Shown here piece after piece: positions 1 to 5,459 of a stretch of DNA of 5,459 nt. The stretch is from an uncultured Gammaproteobacteria bacterium (GTDB taxonomy: Bacteria; Pseudomonadota; Gammaproteobacteria; Arenicellales; UBA868), in assembly GCA_913051905.1 (NCBI GenBank), contig CAJXBY010000179.1, positions 1 through 5,459 on the forward strand. Reading direction: 5' to 3'. How positions within the stretch are numbered: the stretch's first letter is position 1; each line of letters begins with the position of its first letter. Both the position numbers and the translations under genes were made by a program. The notes beneath the pieces were generated by a model that was given only the letters and a program-made list of their open reading frames with translations, was not told where the DNA came from and did no database searches.

Positions 1-567
1 TCCAGTCGCTGGGGTGGACCCATTCTGGTCACAGCCGGGCTGGTGCTGACTCTTCAATACCCCCTCAACTTGACCAGTGTCCAATGCGGGCGGGTCGTTC
101 TTTGGGCACTGGGTTATGCCGTAATCGTTCCAGCCGTCATGCTGCTCGCTCTCGCACAGGGCACGGTCGAATCCCGTTACAGTTTTCCGGGGCGCGCTCT
201 CGCTGAGCACATCACCAACCTGTGGCAGACGACCGAAGGCCGTCCCTTGAGACTGGTTGGCGGTGGATGGATGACTGCCGACAGCATCGCCTATCACTCT
301 CCGGACCATCCCTCAGCGCTGCAACACCTGAGTTTCCGTCGCAGCCCCTGGGTCACGGAAGATGACGTGCGGGATCAGGGAATCGTCGTGGTCTGCCTTG
401 AAGACGACCAATCCTGTATTGCCCGGGCCAAATCCCTCTTTCCCGGGCACCCGCTGGAACCGCTCTTCATTGAAGGTCGGGATTACGGCCTGTCTCGTTC
501 GCGATCAGAGCGTTTCCTTGTGATGCTCGTGCCCCCGGATTCCCCAGAAAGCCGGACCGGCAACTGA
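1..567 (+). CDS. C-terminal part of a probable GT39/ArnT-like membrane glycosyltransferase (5' partial)
   Basis: The reading frame is open from base 1 to the TGA at 565-567 and gives 188 residues. The true start lies upstream of the window, so the internal GTG at 43 should not be taken as the start. The fragment begins in a hydrophobic stretch (about residues 6-18), has a clear transmembrane helix at about 31-52, and then a soluble tail. The tail resembles the C-terminal, probably periplasmic, domain of GT39/ArnT-like transferases: a conserved-looking FPGRALAEHIT segment (62-72), an RPLRLVGGGWMTADSIAYHSP-like strand region (81-101), and SPW (115-117) before a variable end. Such enzymes move a sugar from a polyprenyl-phosphate carrier to lipid or protein acceptors at the outer face of the inner membrane. 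The catalytic N-terminal loops are outside the window, so donor and acceptor are unknown. The family call rests on recalled tail pattern only; another polytopic membrane protein is possible. Confidence 0.6.
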   Translation, partial: SSRWGGPILVTAGLVLTLQYPLNLTSVQCGRVVLWALGYAVIVPAVMLLALAQGTVESRYSFPGRALAEHITNLWQTTEGRPLRLVGGGWMTADSIAYHSPDHPSALQHLSFRRSPWVTEDDVRDQGIVVVCLEDDQSCIARAKSLFPGHPLEPLFIEGRDYGLSRSRSERFLVMLVPPDSPESRTGN

Positions 568-585
568 CACACCGCCCGATGCGCT

Positions 586-595
586 GACGATCGTC
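586..595. repeat. 10-base perfect palindrome GACGATCGTC
   Basis: GACGATCGTC is self-complementary and lies in the gap between the glycosyltransferase stop and the methyltransferase gene. It is followed directly by GTAAAAT, in which TAAAAT (597-602) matches a -10 box at 5 of 6 positions, but no acceptable -35 box lies 16-18 bases upstream. It may be a protein-binding site or chance. Confidence 0.25.
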
Positions 596-622
596 GTAAA
601 ATCCTGACCTTCATGCCACCAC

Positions 623-638
623 GGAACCCCCCGGTTCC
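623..638 (+). other. Potential RNA hairpin in the leader of the methyltransferase gene
   Basis: GGAACC (623-628) and GGTTCC (633-638) are exact complements around a CCCC loop, so the transcript could form a 6-bp stem. There is no T-run after it, so it is not a standard intrinsic terminator. Its right arm overlaps a second possible stem: CCGGT (631-635) pairs with ACCGG (645-649), which covers part of the GGAG (648-651) that is the best ribosome binding site for the next gene. The two stems exclude each other. The pairing is visible in the sequence; a regulatory role is inference. Confidence 0.35.
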
Positions 639-664
639 ACGATGACCGGAGAAACATTGAGAAC

Positions 665-1237
665 ATGGCCGTTAAAATTCCAGAGAACTACGTCAGCGGT
701 GGATTCACCATGGAGTACGAGGTGCCATGGATGACACCCGGAGCGGTCAGAAAGCTGGACGAACTGGTGCACAGCGACGACCGCGTCATCGAGGTGGGAA
801 CCGGCGGATCGTCCCTGTTTTTTGCCCGGCGCTGCCGGGCGGTACTCGGCGCTGAACCGAACCTGGAGTGGGGTGAATCCGTAGTCGCCGAAGCCAGGTC
901 CCGCGGACTCGGCAATATCGACATTGTTATCGAACCGGATCCGGGAAAACTCCTGCTCGCTGCCAGTCGCTTCGGCGCCTGCAGCGTGCTTTCGGTGGAT
1001 CCAGACGACGGGTACGATCGCGACCGACTGCAGGACACTCTGAGTGACCGCGCAGGCGATATGCTTGAAGTCGTTGCCATGGACAACTACGGTGCACGCG
1101 ACCTGTTTCTCACATCATGGGACTGGAGCAACGAGCAGGTGATCGAAAACCTGCCCGGTAACGGCTGGCAAGGTGAATCCTTTAATGATCCCAAGTGGCG
1201 AGGCCATGGTACGCGGATTTTCTGGCGTAGACGGTAA
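665..1237 (+). CDS. Class I SAM-dependent methyltransferase-fold protein, small
   Basis: A 190-residue soluble protein with no signal peptide or membrane segment. It has a Rossmann-type SAM-binding signature: VIEVGTGGSS (41-50) fits methyltransferase motif I, and VLGAEPN (60-66) gives the acidic residue E64 expected at the end of strand 2. SVLSVDPDD (107-115) and VVAMDNYG (136-143) fit strands 4 and 5. The end, HGTRIFWRRR, resembles the last strand of small methyltransferases often found near surface-polysaccharide genes. The acceptor substrate cannot be inferred. ATG at 665 is the first in-frame start; GGAG at 648-651 precedes it by a long 13-base spacing, and the ATG at 710 (residue 16) is a less likely alternative. 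The gene lies 97 bases after a probable glycosyltransferase, which weakly suggests a role in glycan modification. Methyltransferase fold is fairly secure; catalytic activity is not shown. Confidence 0.65.
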   Translation: MAVKIPENYVSGGFTMEYEVPWMTPGAVRKLDELVHSDDRVIEVGTGGSSLFFARRCRAVLGAEPNLEWGESVVAEARSRGLGNIDIVIEPDPGKLLLAASRFGACSVLSVDPDDGYDRDRLQDTLSDRAGDMLEVVAMDNYGARDLFLTSWDWSNEQVIENLPGNGWQGESFNDPKWRGHGTRIFWRRR

Positions 1238-1243
1238 CCCCTG

Positions 1244-2005
1244 CTAAAAGCGCAACGAAAGACAGCTGAGACCCCCGTCGAGTTTTTGAAATTCTGAAAC
1301 ATCCACCGGCACGACCCTGTAGCCGCGATCCTCAATGGCCTGTGCACTCCGGGGGTGACCGGCCGGGACCAGGACCGTGCCGTTCAGCCACAGACTGTTT
1401 GCCGCATAGGCTTCAGAAGGCGTGATTTCAACAATATTCATATCGATCCAGTCGGGTTTTTGCAGCAGTTCGCCGGAAGCCAGCAGGTTTCCATCCTCAA
1501 GGTAGCTGACACCGCTTTTGAGGTGCAGCATCTCTTCGAGCCGAATCATTGATCCGGTCAGCCCATGCTTTGCAACAATTGAGATGAGCTGTTCAGCGCC
1601 GGCACGATTGGTCCTAGCAGAAAGCCCGATATAGACATGGGTTCCCGCCTGCATGACATCGCCGCCTTCGAGCGTGCCGGGCGATTCGATCACCTCTGCC
1701 GTTCCAAAGAACCTTTTCAGGACCGGCAACATACTGAGTGTTTCACCGCGCCGGGAATCGGCACCCGGACGGGTCAGTACCGCCACCCCAGGCAGCAGGA
1801 CGGCCGTATCCTCAACGAAGGTAGAATCCGGATAGTTCGGGTCAGGCGGAAGCACCGTCACCGTCAGCCCGCAGGCCTTGAGCGCGGCAATGTAGTCGGA
1901 GTGCTGTCGACAGGCGAGTTCGTAGTCGGGAGCCCCCAGACCCGCTGTACTGATACCGTCAATCATGGCCGGACAGGGAGAGCGGGTGATGGCTGCAGTA
2001 AACAC
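1244..2005 (-). CDS. Dimethylarginine dimethylaminohydrolase (DDAH, EC 3.5.3.18)
   Basis: A cytosolic 253-residue enzyme of the guanidino-modifying (pentein) superfamily. It hydrolyses N-omega-methylated arginines to citrulline plus methylamine or dimethylamine. The catalytic set is complete: C248 in GGLSCLSLRF at the very C-terminus, H161 in MLHLKSG, and E113 in GTLEGGD. Substrate-contact positions known from the Pseudomonas aeruginosa enzyme also match: D60, E65 and D66 in PDSTFVED, R85 in GADSRRGE, R131 in ARTN, with I18 in place of Leu18. I chose the GTG at 2005-2003 as start because the well-placed GAGGA ribosome binding site lies 8 bases before it and the product then aligns from its first residue with the 254-residue Pseudomonas enzyme. 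An ATG at 2062 would add 19 residues unlike the family. The stop is 6 bases from that of the convergent methyltransferase gene. No arginine or citrulline genes adjoin it. Arginine deiminase is unlikely given the DDAH-type motifs and length. Confidence 0.95.
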   Translation of the reverse strand: MFTAAITRSPCPAMIDGISTAGLGAPDYELACRQHSDYIAALKACGLTVTVLPPDPNYPDSTFVEDTAVLLPGVAVLTRPGADSRRGETLSMLPVLKRFFGTAEVIESPGTLEGGDVMQAGTHVYIGLSARTNRAGAEQLISIVAKHGLTGSMIRLEEMLHLKSGVSYLEDGNLLASGELLQKPDWIDMNIVEITPSEAYAANSLWLNGTVLVPAGHPRSAQAIEDRGYRVVPVDVSEFQKLDGGLSCLSLRF

Positions 2006-2012
2006 GGTCGAA

Positions 2013-2017
2013 GTCCT
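2013..2017 (-). promoter_or_regulatory. Ribosome binding site that decides the DDAH start
   Basis: On the minus strand GAGGA is followed by CTTCGACC and then GTG. The 8-base spacing is optimal and supports the GTG at 2005 over the upstream ATG at 2062. Confidence 0.7.
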
Positions 2018-2037
2018 CAAGGTCGGTTGATCGTGCC

Positions 2038-2066
2038 GTTCTATCCCAGGAGACCGAATCACACAA
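2038..2066 (-). promoter_or_regulatory. Weak sigma70-type promoter candidate for the DDAH gene
   Basis: On the minus strand TTGTGT (2066-2061, 3 of 6 matches) and TAGAAC (2043-2038, 4 of 6 matches) are separated by 17 bases. The -10 box ends 32 bases before the GTG start, leaving room for a short leader. Spacing is ideal but the boxes are poor, so this is only a candidate. It falls inside the 19-codon extension that would be translated from the ATG at 2062, another reason to prefer the GTG. Confidence 0.3.
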
Positions 2067-2089
2067 GTCTGTCTCGACCGACTGCCCTT

Positions 2090-2100
2090 CCAGATTCTGG
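2090..2100. promoter_or_regulatory. Palindrome CCAGATTCTGG, possible operator in the divergent region
   Basis: CCAGA and TCTGG are exact inverted repeats around a central T. The site lies between the candidate promoters of the two divergent genes: about 24 bases upstream of the DDAH -35 candidate and 15 bases upstream of the oxidoreductase -35 candidate. Its 9-base core CAGATTCTG recurs at 3266-3274 ahead of the acyl-CoA synthetase gene, also as a palindrome. No regulator gene is in the window. Palindromes this short arise by chance. Confidence 0.3.
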
Positions 2101-2115
2101 CGAACGACGCCTGCC

Positions 2116-2146
2116 TTGACCGTCTCTCGGAATCACGCCCTAATAC
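2116..2146 (+). promoter_or_regulatory. Weak sigma70-type promoter candidate for the quinone oxidoreductase gene
   Basis: TTGACC (2116-2121) matches the -35 consensus at 5 of 6 positions. TAATAC (2141-2146) is a poor -10 box (3 of 6) at a long 19-base spacing. It would give a leader of about 70 bases before the TTG start. The rest of the 218-base gap shows no gene. Confidence 0.25.
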
Positions 2147-2208
2147 GTACTTTGATTTGAGTGGCTGCCAGCTGACAACCTCACGAAAGCAGCCGGCATC
2201 GGATACTT

Positions 2209-2215
2209 GGGAGGA
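2209..2215 (+). promoter_or_regulatory. Strong ribosome binding site that decides the TTG start of the oxidoreductase
   Basis: GGGAGGA lies 8 bases before the TTG at 2224. The only nearby alternative, the ATG at 2236, would be 20 bases away, too far for efficient use. Confidence 0.7.
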
Positions 2216-2223
2216 TACTCACA

Positions 2224-3216
2224 TTGACCAGCCAGATGCGTGCCATCGACATCACTGAGCCCGGCGGACCGGAGGTACTCCAGCCAGTCTCCGTAGCCAG
2301 GCCGGATCCCGGACCAGATGAGGTGCTGATTCGTAACATTGCAGTCGGGGTCAACCGACCGGACTGTGCCCAGCGACAGGGCAATTACAACCCGCCGCCC
2401 GATGCGAACCCTCTGCCGGGCCTGGAAGTGGCAGGAGAGATCGTCAGTGTGGGCACCGCTGTCAGCCGTTGGAAAAAAGGAGACCACGTGACGGCCTTGA
2501 CCCACGGCGGCGGTTACGCCGAATTCACCGCGGTCAATGAACTGCACTGCCTTGTGTGGCCCACGGGTTACGATGCATCCCTCGCGGCCGCCATTCCCGA
2601 GAATTTCTTTACCGTGTACTACAACGTGTTCACACGGTCCGCTCTGCAATCCGGCGAGACCATCCTGATACACGGCGGCAGCAGCGGTATTGGTCTTACG
2701 GCAATCCAGTTGGCCCGTTCTGTCGGAGCCACGGTGATCACCACCGCAGGAAGTGATGAAAAATGCCAGTTCTGCGAAAGTGTGGGGGCGCACAAAGCGA
2801 TCAATTACAAGACTGAAGACTGGTTCTCTGTGATCCGTGAATTTACGGCTAAAGCCGGCGTTAACGTGGTACTGGACATGGTGGCGGGTGAGTACCTGCA
2901 AAAGAACATCGATCTGCTGGCGCGGGACGGCCGTTACGCGCTGATCGCTTTCCTGGGTGGAAGCAAGGCCACGGTCAACTTTGCCAAGGTCATGATGAAC
3001 CGGCTGTCAATCTCAGGCTCGACACTCCGGCCGCAGACCACGGAAGAGAAGGCGAGGATCGCCGATGACCTTAAACAGGTGGTCTGGCCACTGCTCGAAA
3101 GTGGAGAAATCCGACCTCATGTTTACCAGAGCTTTCCTTTGGACCAGGCAACCGAAGCACACCGTCTGATGGAAAGCAGCCGGCATATCGGCAAGATTCT
3201 GCTGACCATCGATTGA
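2224..3216 (+). CDS. Zinc-independent NAD(P)H:quinone oxidoreductase, PIG3-type (MDR superfamily)
   Basis: A 330-residue cytosolic medium-chain dehydrogenase/reductase of full family length. The N-terminal GroES-like catalytic domain (about 5-125) carries the PIG3-type stretch VNRPDCAQRQGNYNPPP (43-59) and PLPGLEVAGEIVSVG (63-77). The Rossmann domain (about 126-265) has the glycine motif IHGGSSGIG (149-157) for the nicotinamide cofactor. GSTLRPQTTEEKA (265-277) is also typical of the PIG3/QorA-like group. There are no cysteine ligands for catalytic or structural zinc, as expected. Family members reduce quinones or other activated carbonyl and enone compounds with NADPH; the physiological substrate is unknown here. 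The start is TTG, chosen for the GGGAGGA 8 bases upstream; the ATG at 2236 would remove only four residues. It diverges from the DDAH gene and precedes the acyl-CoA synthetase by 106 bases on the same strand. An enoyl reductase role is an alternative. Confidence 0.88.
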   Translation: MTSQMRAIDITEPGGPEVLQPVSVARPDPGPDEVLIRNIAVGVNRPDCAQRQGNYNPPPDANPLPGLEVAGEIVSVGTAVSRWKKGDHVTALTHGGGYAEFTAVNELHCLVWPTGYDASLAAAIPENFFTVYYNVFTRSALQSGETILIHGGSSGIGLTAIQLARSVGATVITTAGSDEKCQFCESVGAHKAINYKTEDWFSVIREFTAKAGVNVVLDMVAGEYLQKNIDLLARDGRYALIAFLGGSKATVNFAKVMMNRLSISGSTLRPQTTEEKARIADDLKQVVWPLLESGEIRPHVYQSFPLDQATEAHRLMESSRHIGKILLTID

Positions 3217-3252
3217 GGGACTCGCCCGCGAACGACCTGAAGCCATCGCGTT

Positions 3253-3283
3253 CTGTCAGCCACAGCAGATTCTGCGTTATGCT
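3253..3283 (+). promoter_or_regulatory. Weak promoter candidate ahead of the acyl-CoA synthetase gene
   Basis: CTGTCA (3253-3258, 4 of 6) and TATGCT (3278-3283, 4 of 6) are 19 bases apart. The palindrome at 3265-3275 falls between them, the usual place for a repressor site. All three elements are weak alone. No terminator for the upstream gene is visible in the 106-base gap, so read-through from the oxidoreductase gene is possible. Confidence 0.2.
3265..3275. promoter_or_regulatory. Palindrome GCAGATTCTGC, possible operator
   Basis: GCAGA and TCTGC are exact inverted repeats around a central T, 47 bases before the acyl-CoA synthetase ATG. The core CAGATTCTG is identical to that of the palindrome at 2090-2100 in the other regulatory gap, and only the outermost pair differs (G/C against C/G). 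A shared regulator is inference. Confidence 0.3.
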
Positions 3284-3322
3284 TAATGCATATCGAACCC
3301 CCTGAATTTTCGGTCACAGGCT

Positions 3323-4957
3323 ATGTCCAATATTTACGACACCGATCTCGAACGGCGCGATGCCAACTATGTTCCGCTCAGCCCCTTGAGCTTCTTAGCC
3401 CGCGCCGCCCGCGTCTACCCTGACCACCCCGCGGTTGTACACGGTGCAATACAACGAAACTGGTCCGAAGTCGCAGAACGCTGCCACCGACTGGCTTGCG
3501 CACTGCACAGGCGGGGAATCGGGAAAGGCCACACCGTTGCAGTCATGGCCCCGAATATTCCTGCCCTTTACGAAGCCCATTTCGGCGTACCCATGACCGG
3601 AGCAGTACTCAACGCGCTCAACGTGCGCCTGGATGCCAGGACGCTCGCCTTCATACTCGATCACGGCGAGGCGCGGGTGCTGCTGACCGACACCGAGTTC
3701 GCCCCGGTCATCAAGGAAACCATCGAGTTGTGTCAACGGGACCTGCTGGTCATCGATATTGACGACCCTGAGGGTCCGGGGGGTGAACGACTGGGCGAGA
3801 TGACCTACGAAGAACTGCTGGAAGACGGCGATCCTGCGTTTGAGTGGGCATTGCCCGCTGACGAATGGGATGCGATTTCGCTGAACTACACCTCCGGCAC
3901 CACCGGCAACCCCAAGGGCGTGGTCTACCATCACCGGGGAGCCTATCTCAACGCGAGCAGCAACATCATCGGCTGGAACCTCGGACACCACCCGGTCTAT
4001 CTCTGGACCCTACCGATGTTTCACTGCAATGGATGGTGTTTTCCCTGGTCCCTGGCTGCGGTTGCCGGAACCAGCGTTTGCCTGCGCGGGGTGACGGCGG
4101 CCAACATATTTAACGGCATCGCCGATCACGGCGTGACTCATTTCTGCGGTGCACCGGTGGTGCTCAATATGATCGTCAATGCGGACGAGACCCAGAAGCG
4201 CTCCTTCGGGCACACTGTACAGGTAATGACTGCAGCGGCGCCCCCGCCCCCGGCGGTGCTGGCCGCCATGGAAGCCGAAGGTTTTTCCATGACCCACGTC
4301 TACGGTCTGACCGAAACCTACGGACCCGCCGTGATTTGCGCCTGGCACCCTGCCTGGGACGAACTGCCCGCGGATACTCAGGCCGAGATCAAATCCCGCC
4401 AGGGGGTGCCTTACCACATGCTCGAGAGCTTAGAGGTATTGGATCCGGAGAACATGAACCCCGTCCCGGCCGATGCAGCCGCTATGGGTGAGGTGATGTT
4501 TCGGGGCAATATCGTGATGAAGGGTTATCTAAAAAATGCCAGTGCGACCGAGGAGGCCTTTGCCGGCGGCTGGTTTCACTCCGGTGACCTCGGTGTGATG
4601 CATCCTGACCGCTACACCCAACTCAAGGACCGATCCAAGGACATCATCATCTCCGGAGGTGAAAACATCTCCTCCATCGAGATCGAAGATACGCTCTACA
4701 CGCATCCGAACGTGCTGGAAGCCGCCGTGGTGGCGCGGCCGGATGACCAGTGGGGTGAGACGCCGTGCGCCTTCGTTACCCTGAAAGATTCCAGCGCCGA
4801 AGTACCTGAACAGGACATCATCGATTTCTGTCGGAACAACATGGCACACTTCAAGACGCCCAAAACCGTGATTTTCGGCGAACTGCCCAAAACCTCGACC
4901 GGCAAGGTGCAGAAGTTCAAGCTGCGCAAAAAAGCGGACGCTCTGGGCAGCTTGTAA
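3323..4957 (+). CDS. AMP-forming acyl-CoA synthetase (ANL superfamily)
   Basis: A 544-residue soluble enzyme of full length that activates a carboxylic acid with ATP to an acyl-adenylate and then to the CoA thioester. All core motifs are present in order: the phosphate-binding loop YTSGTTGNPKG (189-199), the adenine-site motif YGLTETYGP (327-335), SGD (420-422) with the ribose-binding aspartate D422, the hinge DRSKDIIISGGENIS (436-450), and the C-terminal catalytic lysine K528 in PKTSTGKVQK. The segment TLPMFHCNGWCFPW (229-242) is typical of a bacterial subgroup that also resembles plant peroxisomal short-chain and aromatic acyl-activating enzymes. Annotations of that subgroup include fatty acid and 3-methylmercaptopropionate ligases, so the substrate is open. 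ATG 3323 is the only reasonable start, since an in-frame stop lies at 3284-3286, but it lacks a good ribosome binding site: the nearest AGG is just 2 bases away. The VOC gene follows after 45 bases, probably in the same transcript. Confidence 0.93.
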   Translation: MSNIYDTDLERRDANYVPLSPLSFLARAARVYPDHPAVVHGAIQRNWSEVAERCHRLACALHRRGIGKGHTVAVMAPNIPALYEAHFGVPMTGAVLNALNVRLDARTLAFILDHGEARVLLTDTEFAPVIKETIELCQRDLLVIDIDDPEGPGGERLGEMTYEELLEDGDPAFEWALPADEWDAISLNYTSGTTGNPKGVVYHHRGAYLNASSNIIGWNLGHHPVYLWTLPMFHCNGWCFPWSLAAVAGTSVCLRGVTAANIFNGIADHGVTHFCGAPVVLNMIVNADETQKRSFGHTVQVMTAAAPPPPAVLAAMEAEGFSMTHVYGLTETYGPAVICAWHPAWDELPADTQAEIKSRQGVPYHMLESLEVLDPENMNPVPADAAAMGEVMFRGNIVMKGYLKNASATEEAFAGGWFHSGDLGVMHPDRYTQLKDRSKDIIISGGENISSIEIEDTLYTHPNVLEAAVVARPDDQWGETPCAFVTLKDSSAEVPEQDIIDFCRNNMAHFKTPKTVIFGELPKTSTGKVQKFKLRKKADALGSL

Positions 4958-4989
4958 CGGCCACACACGATCCACATCGACCAACCTCC

Positions 4990-4993
4990 GGAG
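4990..4993 (+). promoter_or_regulatory. Ribosome binding site of the VOC gene
   Basis: GGAG lies 9 bases before the ATG at 5003 and supports that start. It sits at the end of the 8-base palindrome CTCCGGAG (4986-4993), which has no loop and so cannot fold back on itself. Confidence 0.6.
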
Positions 4994-5002
4994 ACCCAGC
5001 CC

Positions 5003-5452
5003 ATGTCCGACCCCAGCATAGTCTCAACCAATCATACAAGCTTTACGGTCTCCAGCCTCACGCGCAGCATCGCGTTCTTCGAACAGGTGCTGGGATTCGC
5101 GGCAACACCCCCGTCGCCGCGGTCAAAACCCGTGATCCAGAGCATCACCGGTGTTCAGGATGCCGATGTGCTTATCGCCTATTTGCGGGGCCCGGATCAC
5201 AGCATCGAACTGATTGAGTATGTAGGGCCTTCTGACCGGTCATCCGTGATGCCAAGGCCCTGTGATGTCGGTTTTGCCCATATCGCATTCGACGTTACGG
5301 GGATCGAATCTCTCGTCGAATCCGCCGCGGCATTTGATGTGCTCCCAATCGGTGAAATTACTACGGTTGATCAGGGGCCCAACAAAGGCGGTAAGGCGGT
5401 TTATCTGCGCGATACCGACGGCATCACTGTCGAACTGATTCAAAAACCCTGA
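5003..5452 (+). CDS. VOC-superfamily (glyoxalase/dioxygenase fold) metalloprotein
   Basis: A 149-residue cytosolic protein, the usual size of a single-chain VOC protein with two beta-alpha-beta-beta-beta modules. Module one starts at STNHTSFTVSSLTRSIAFFEQVLGF-like residues (8-32) and ends at SIELIEY (67-73). Module two starts at GFAHIAFDV (90-98) and ends at GITVELIQ (140-147). The positions H11, E69, H93 and E144 give the two-histidine, two-glutamate metal site seen in glyoxalase I and methylmalonyl-CoA epimerase. This suggests a lyase, isomerase or epimerase rather than an extradiol dioxygenase, whose site has two His and one Glu. The substrate is not evident. ATG 5003 has GGAG 9 bases upstream. 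Being 45 bases downstream of the acyl-CoA synthetase with no terminator between, it is probably in the same operon and could act on an acyl-CoA, but this is inference. The gene ends 7 bases before the window edge. Confidence 0.85.
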   Translation: MSDPSIVSTNHTSFTVSSLTRSIAFFEQVLGFAATPPSPRSKPVIQSITGVQDADVLIAYLRGPDHSIELIEYVGPSDRSSVMPRPCDVGFAHIAFDVTGIESLVESAAAFDVLPIGEITTVDQGPNKGGKAVYLRDTDGITVELIQKP

Positions 5453-5459
5453 ACAGTCT

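Noticed and set aside
688..1086. 132-codon minus-strand frame over the methyltransferase gene
   Set aside because: Ser/Arg-rich shadow of a frame that carries a SAM-binding motif on the other strand.
2006..2062. N-terminal extension of DDAH from the ATG at 2062
   Set aside because: The 19 extra residues do not resemble the family, no ribosome binding site stands before the ATG, and the GTG at 2005 has GAGGA at 8 bases and gives the expected 253-residue enzyme.
1637..2119. 160-codon plus-strand frame over the DDAH gene
   Set aside because: Antisense to a confidently identified enzyme, with arginine-rich random-looking composition and no family motif.
2140..2901. 253-codon open frame on the minus strand opposite the oxidoreductase
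   Set aside because: It is antisense to a clear MDR enzyme, shows no family motif and has His/Arg-rich low-meaning composition typical of a shadow frame in GC-rich DNA.
3194..3202. AGATTCTGC as a third copy of the intergenic palindrome
   Set aside because: It is not palindromic over the full core and lies in the coding end of the oxidoreductase, where it encodes the conserved-type KILL segment.
3395..3991. 198-codon open frame on the minus strand opposite the acyl-CoA synthetase
   Set aside because: It is fully inside a gene with all ANL motifs and has no recognisable domain.
1..5459. CRISPR, mobile element, defence or phage-related system
   Set aside because: No repeated spacer-like units, terminal inverted repeats, transposase, integrase, nuclease or toxin motifs were seen on either strand; the genes are ordinary metabolic and envelope types.

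Overview
This is a moderately GC-rich, gene-dense bacterial chromosomal window. The proteins look proteobacterial: the dimethylarginine hydrolase follows the Pseudomonas enzyme almost residue by residue, and the acyl-CoA synthetase and quinone oxidoreductase belong to families common in alpha- and gammaproteobacteria. A marine or soil gammaproteobacterium is my best guess, but nothing here fixes the taxon. I see no rRNA, tRNA, CRISPR array, transposase, integrase or phage gene.

Layout. Bases 1-567 (+) are the C-terminal part of a membrane protein, probably a GT39/ArnT-like glycosyltransferase whose start lies outside the window. A 97-base gap with two overlapping potential RNA hairpins leads to a small class I methyltransferase-fold protein (665-1237, +). 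It converges on a dimethylarginine dimethylaminohydrolase (1244-2005, -), with only 6 bases between the two stop codons. The hydrolase is divergent from a PIG3-type NADPH:quinone oxidoreductase (2224-3216, +) across a 218-base region holding weak promoter candidates and a short palindrome. A 106-base gap with a related palindrome precedes an AMP-forming acyl-CoA synthetase (3323-4957, +). A VOC/glyoxalase-fold protein (5003-5452, +) follows 45 bases later and is probably co-transcribed with it.

How the genes may work together. The first two genes could serve cell-envelope glycan modification. The hydrolase converts methylated arginines to citrulline and a methylamine, and stands alone here without transport or citrulline-handling partners. 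The last three genes read in one direction and suit redox and acyl-CoA metabolism, but their substrates cannot be read from sequence. No defence system, mobile element or clearly new system is evident. The most noteworthy non-coding signals are the shared CAGATTCTG palindrome in two intergenic regions and the alternative hairpins ahead of the methyltransferase gene.
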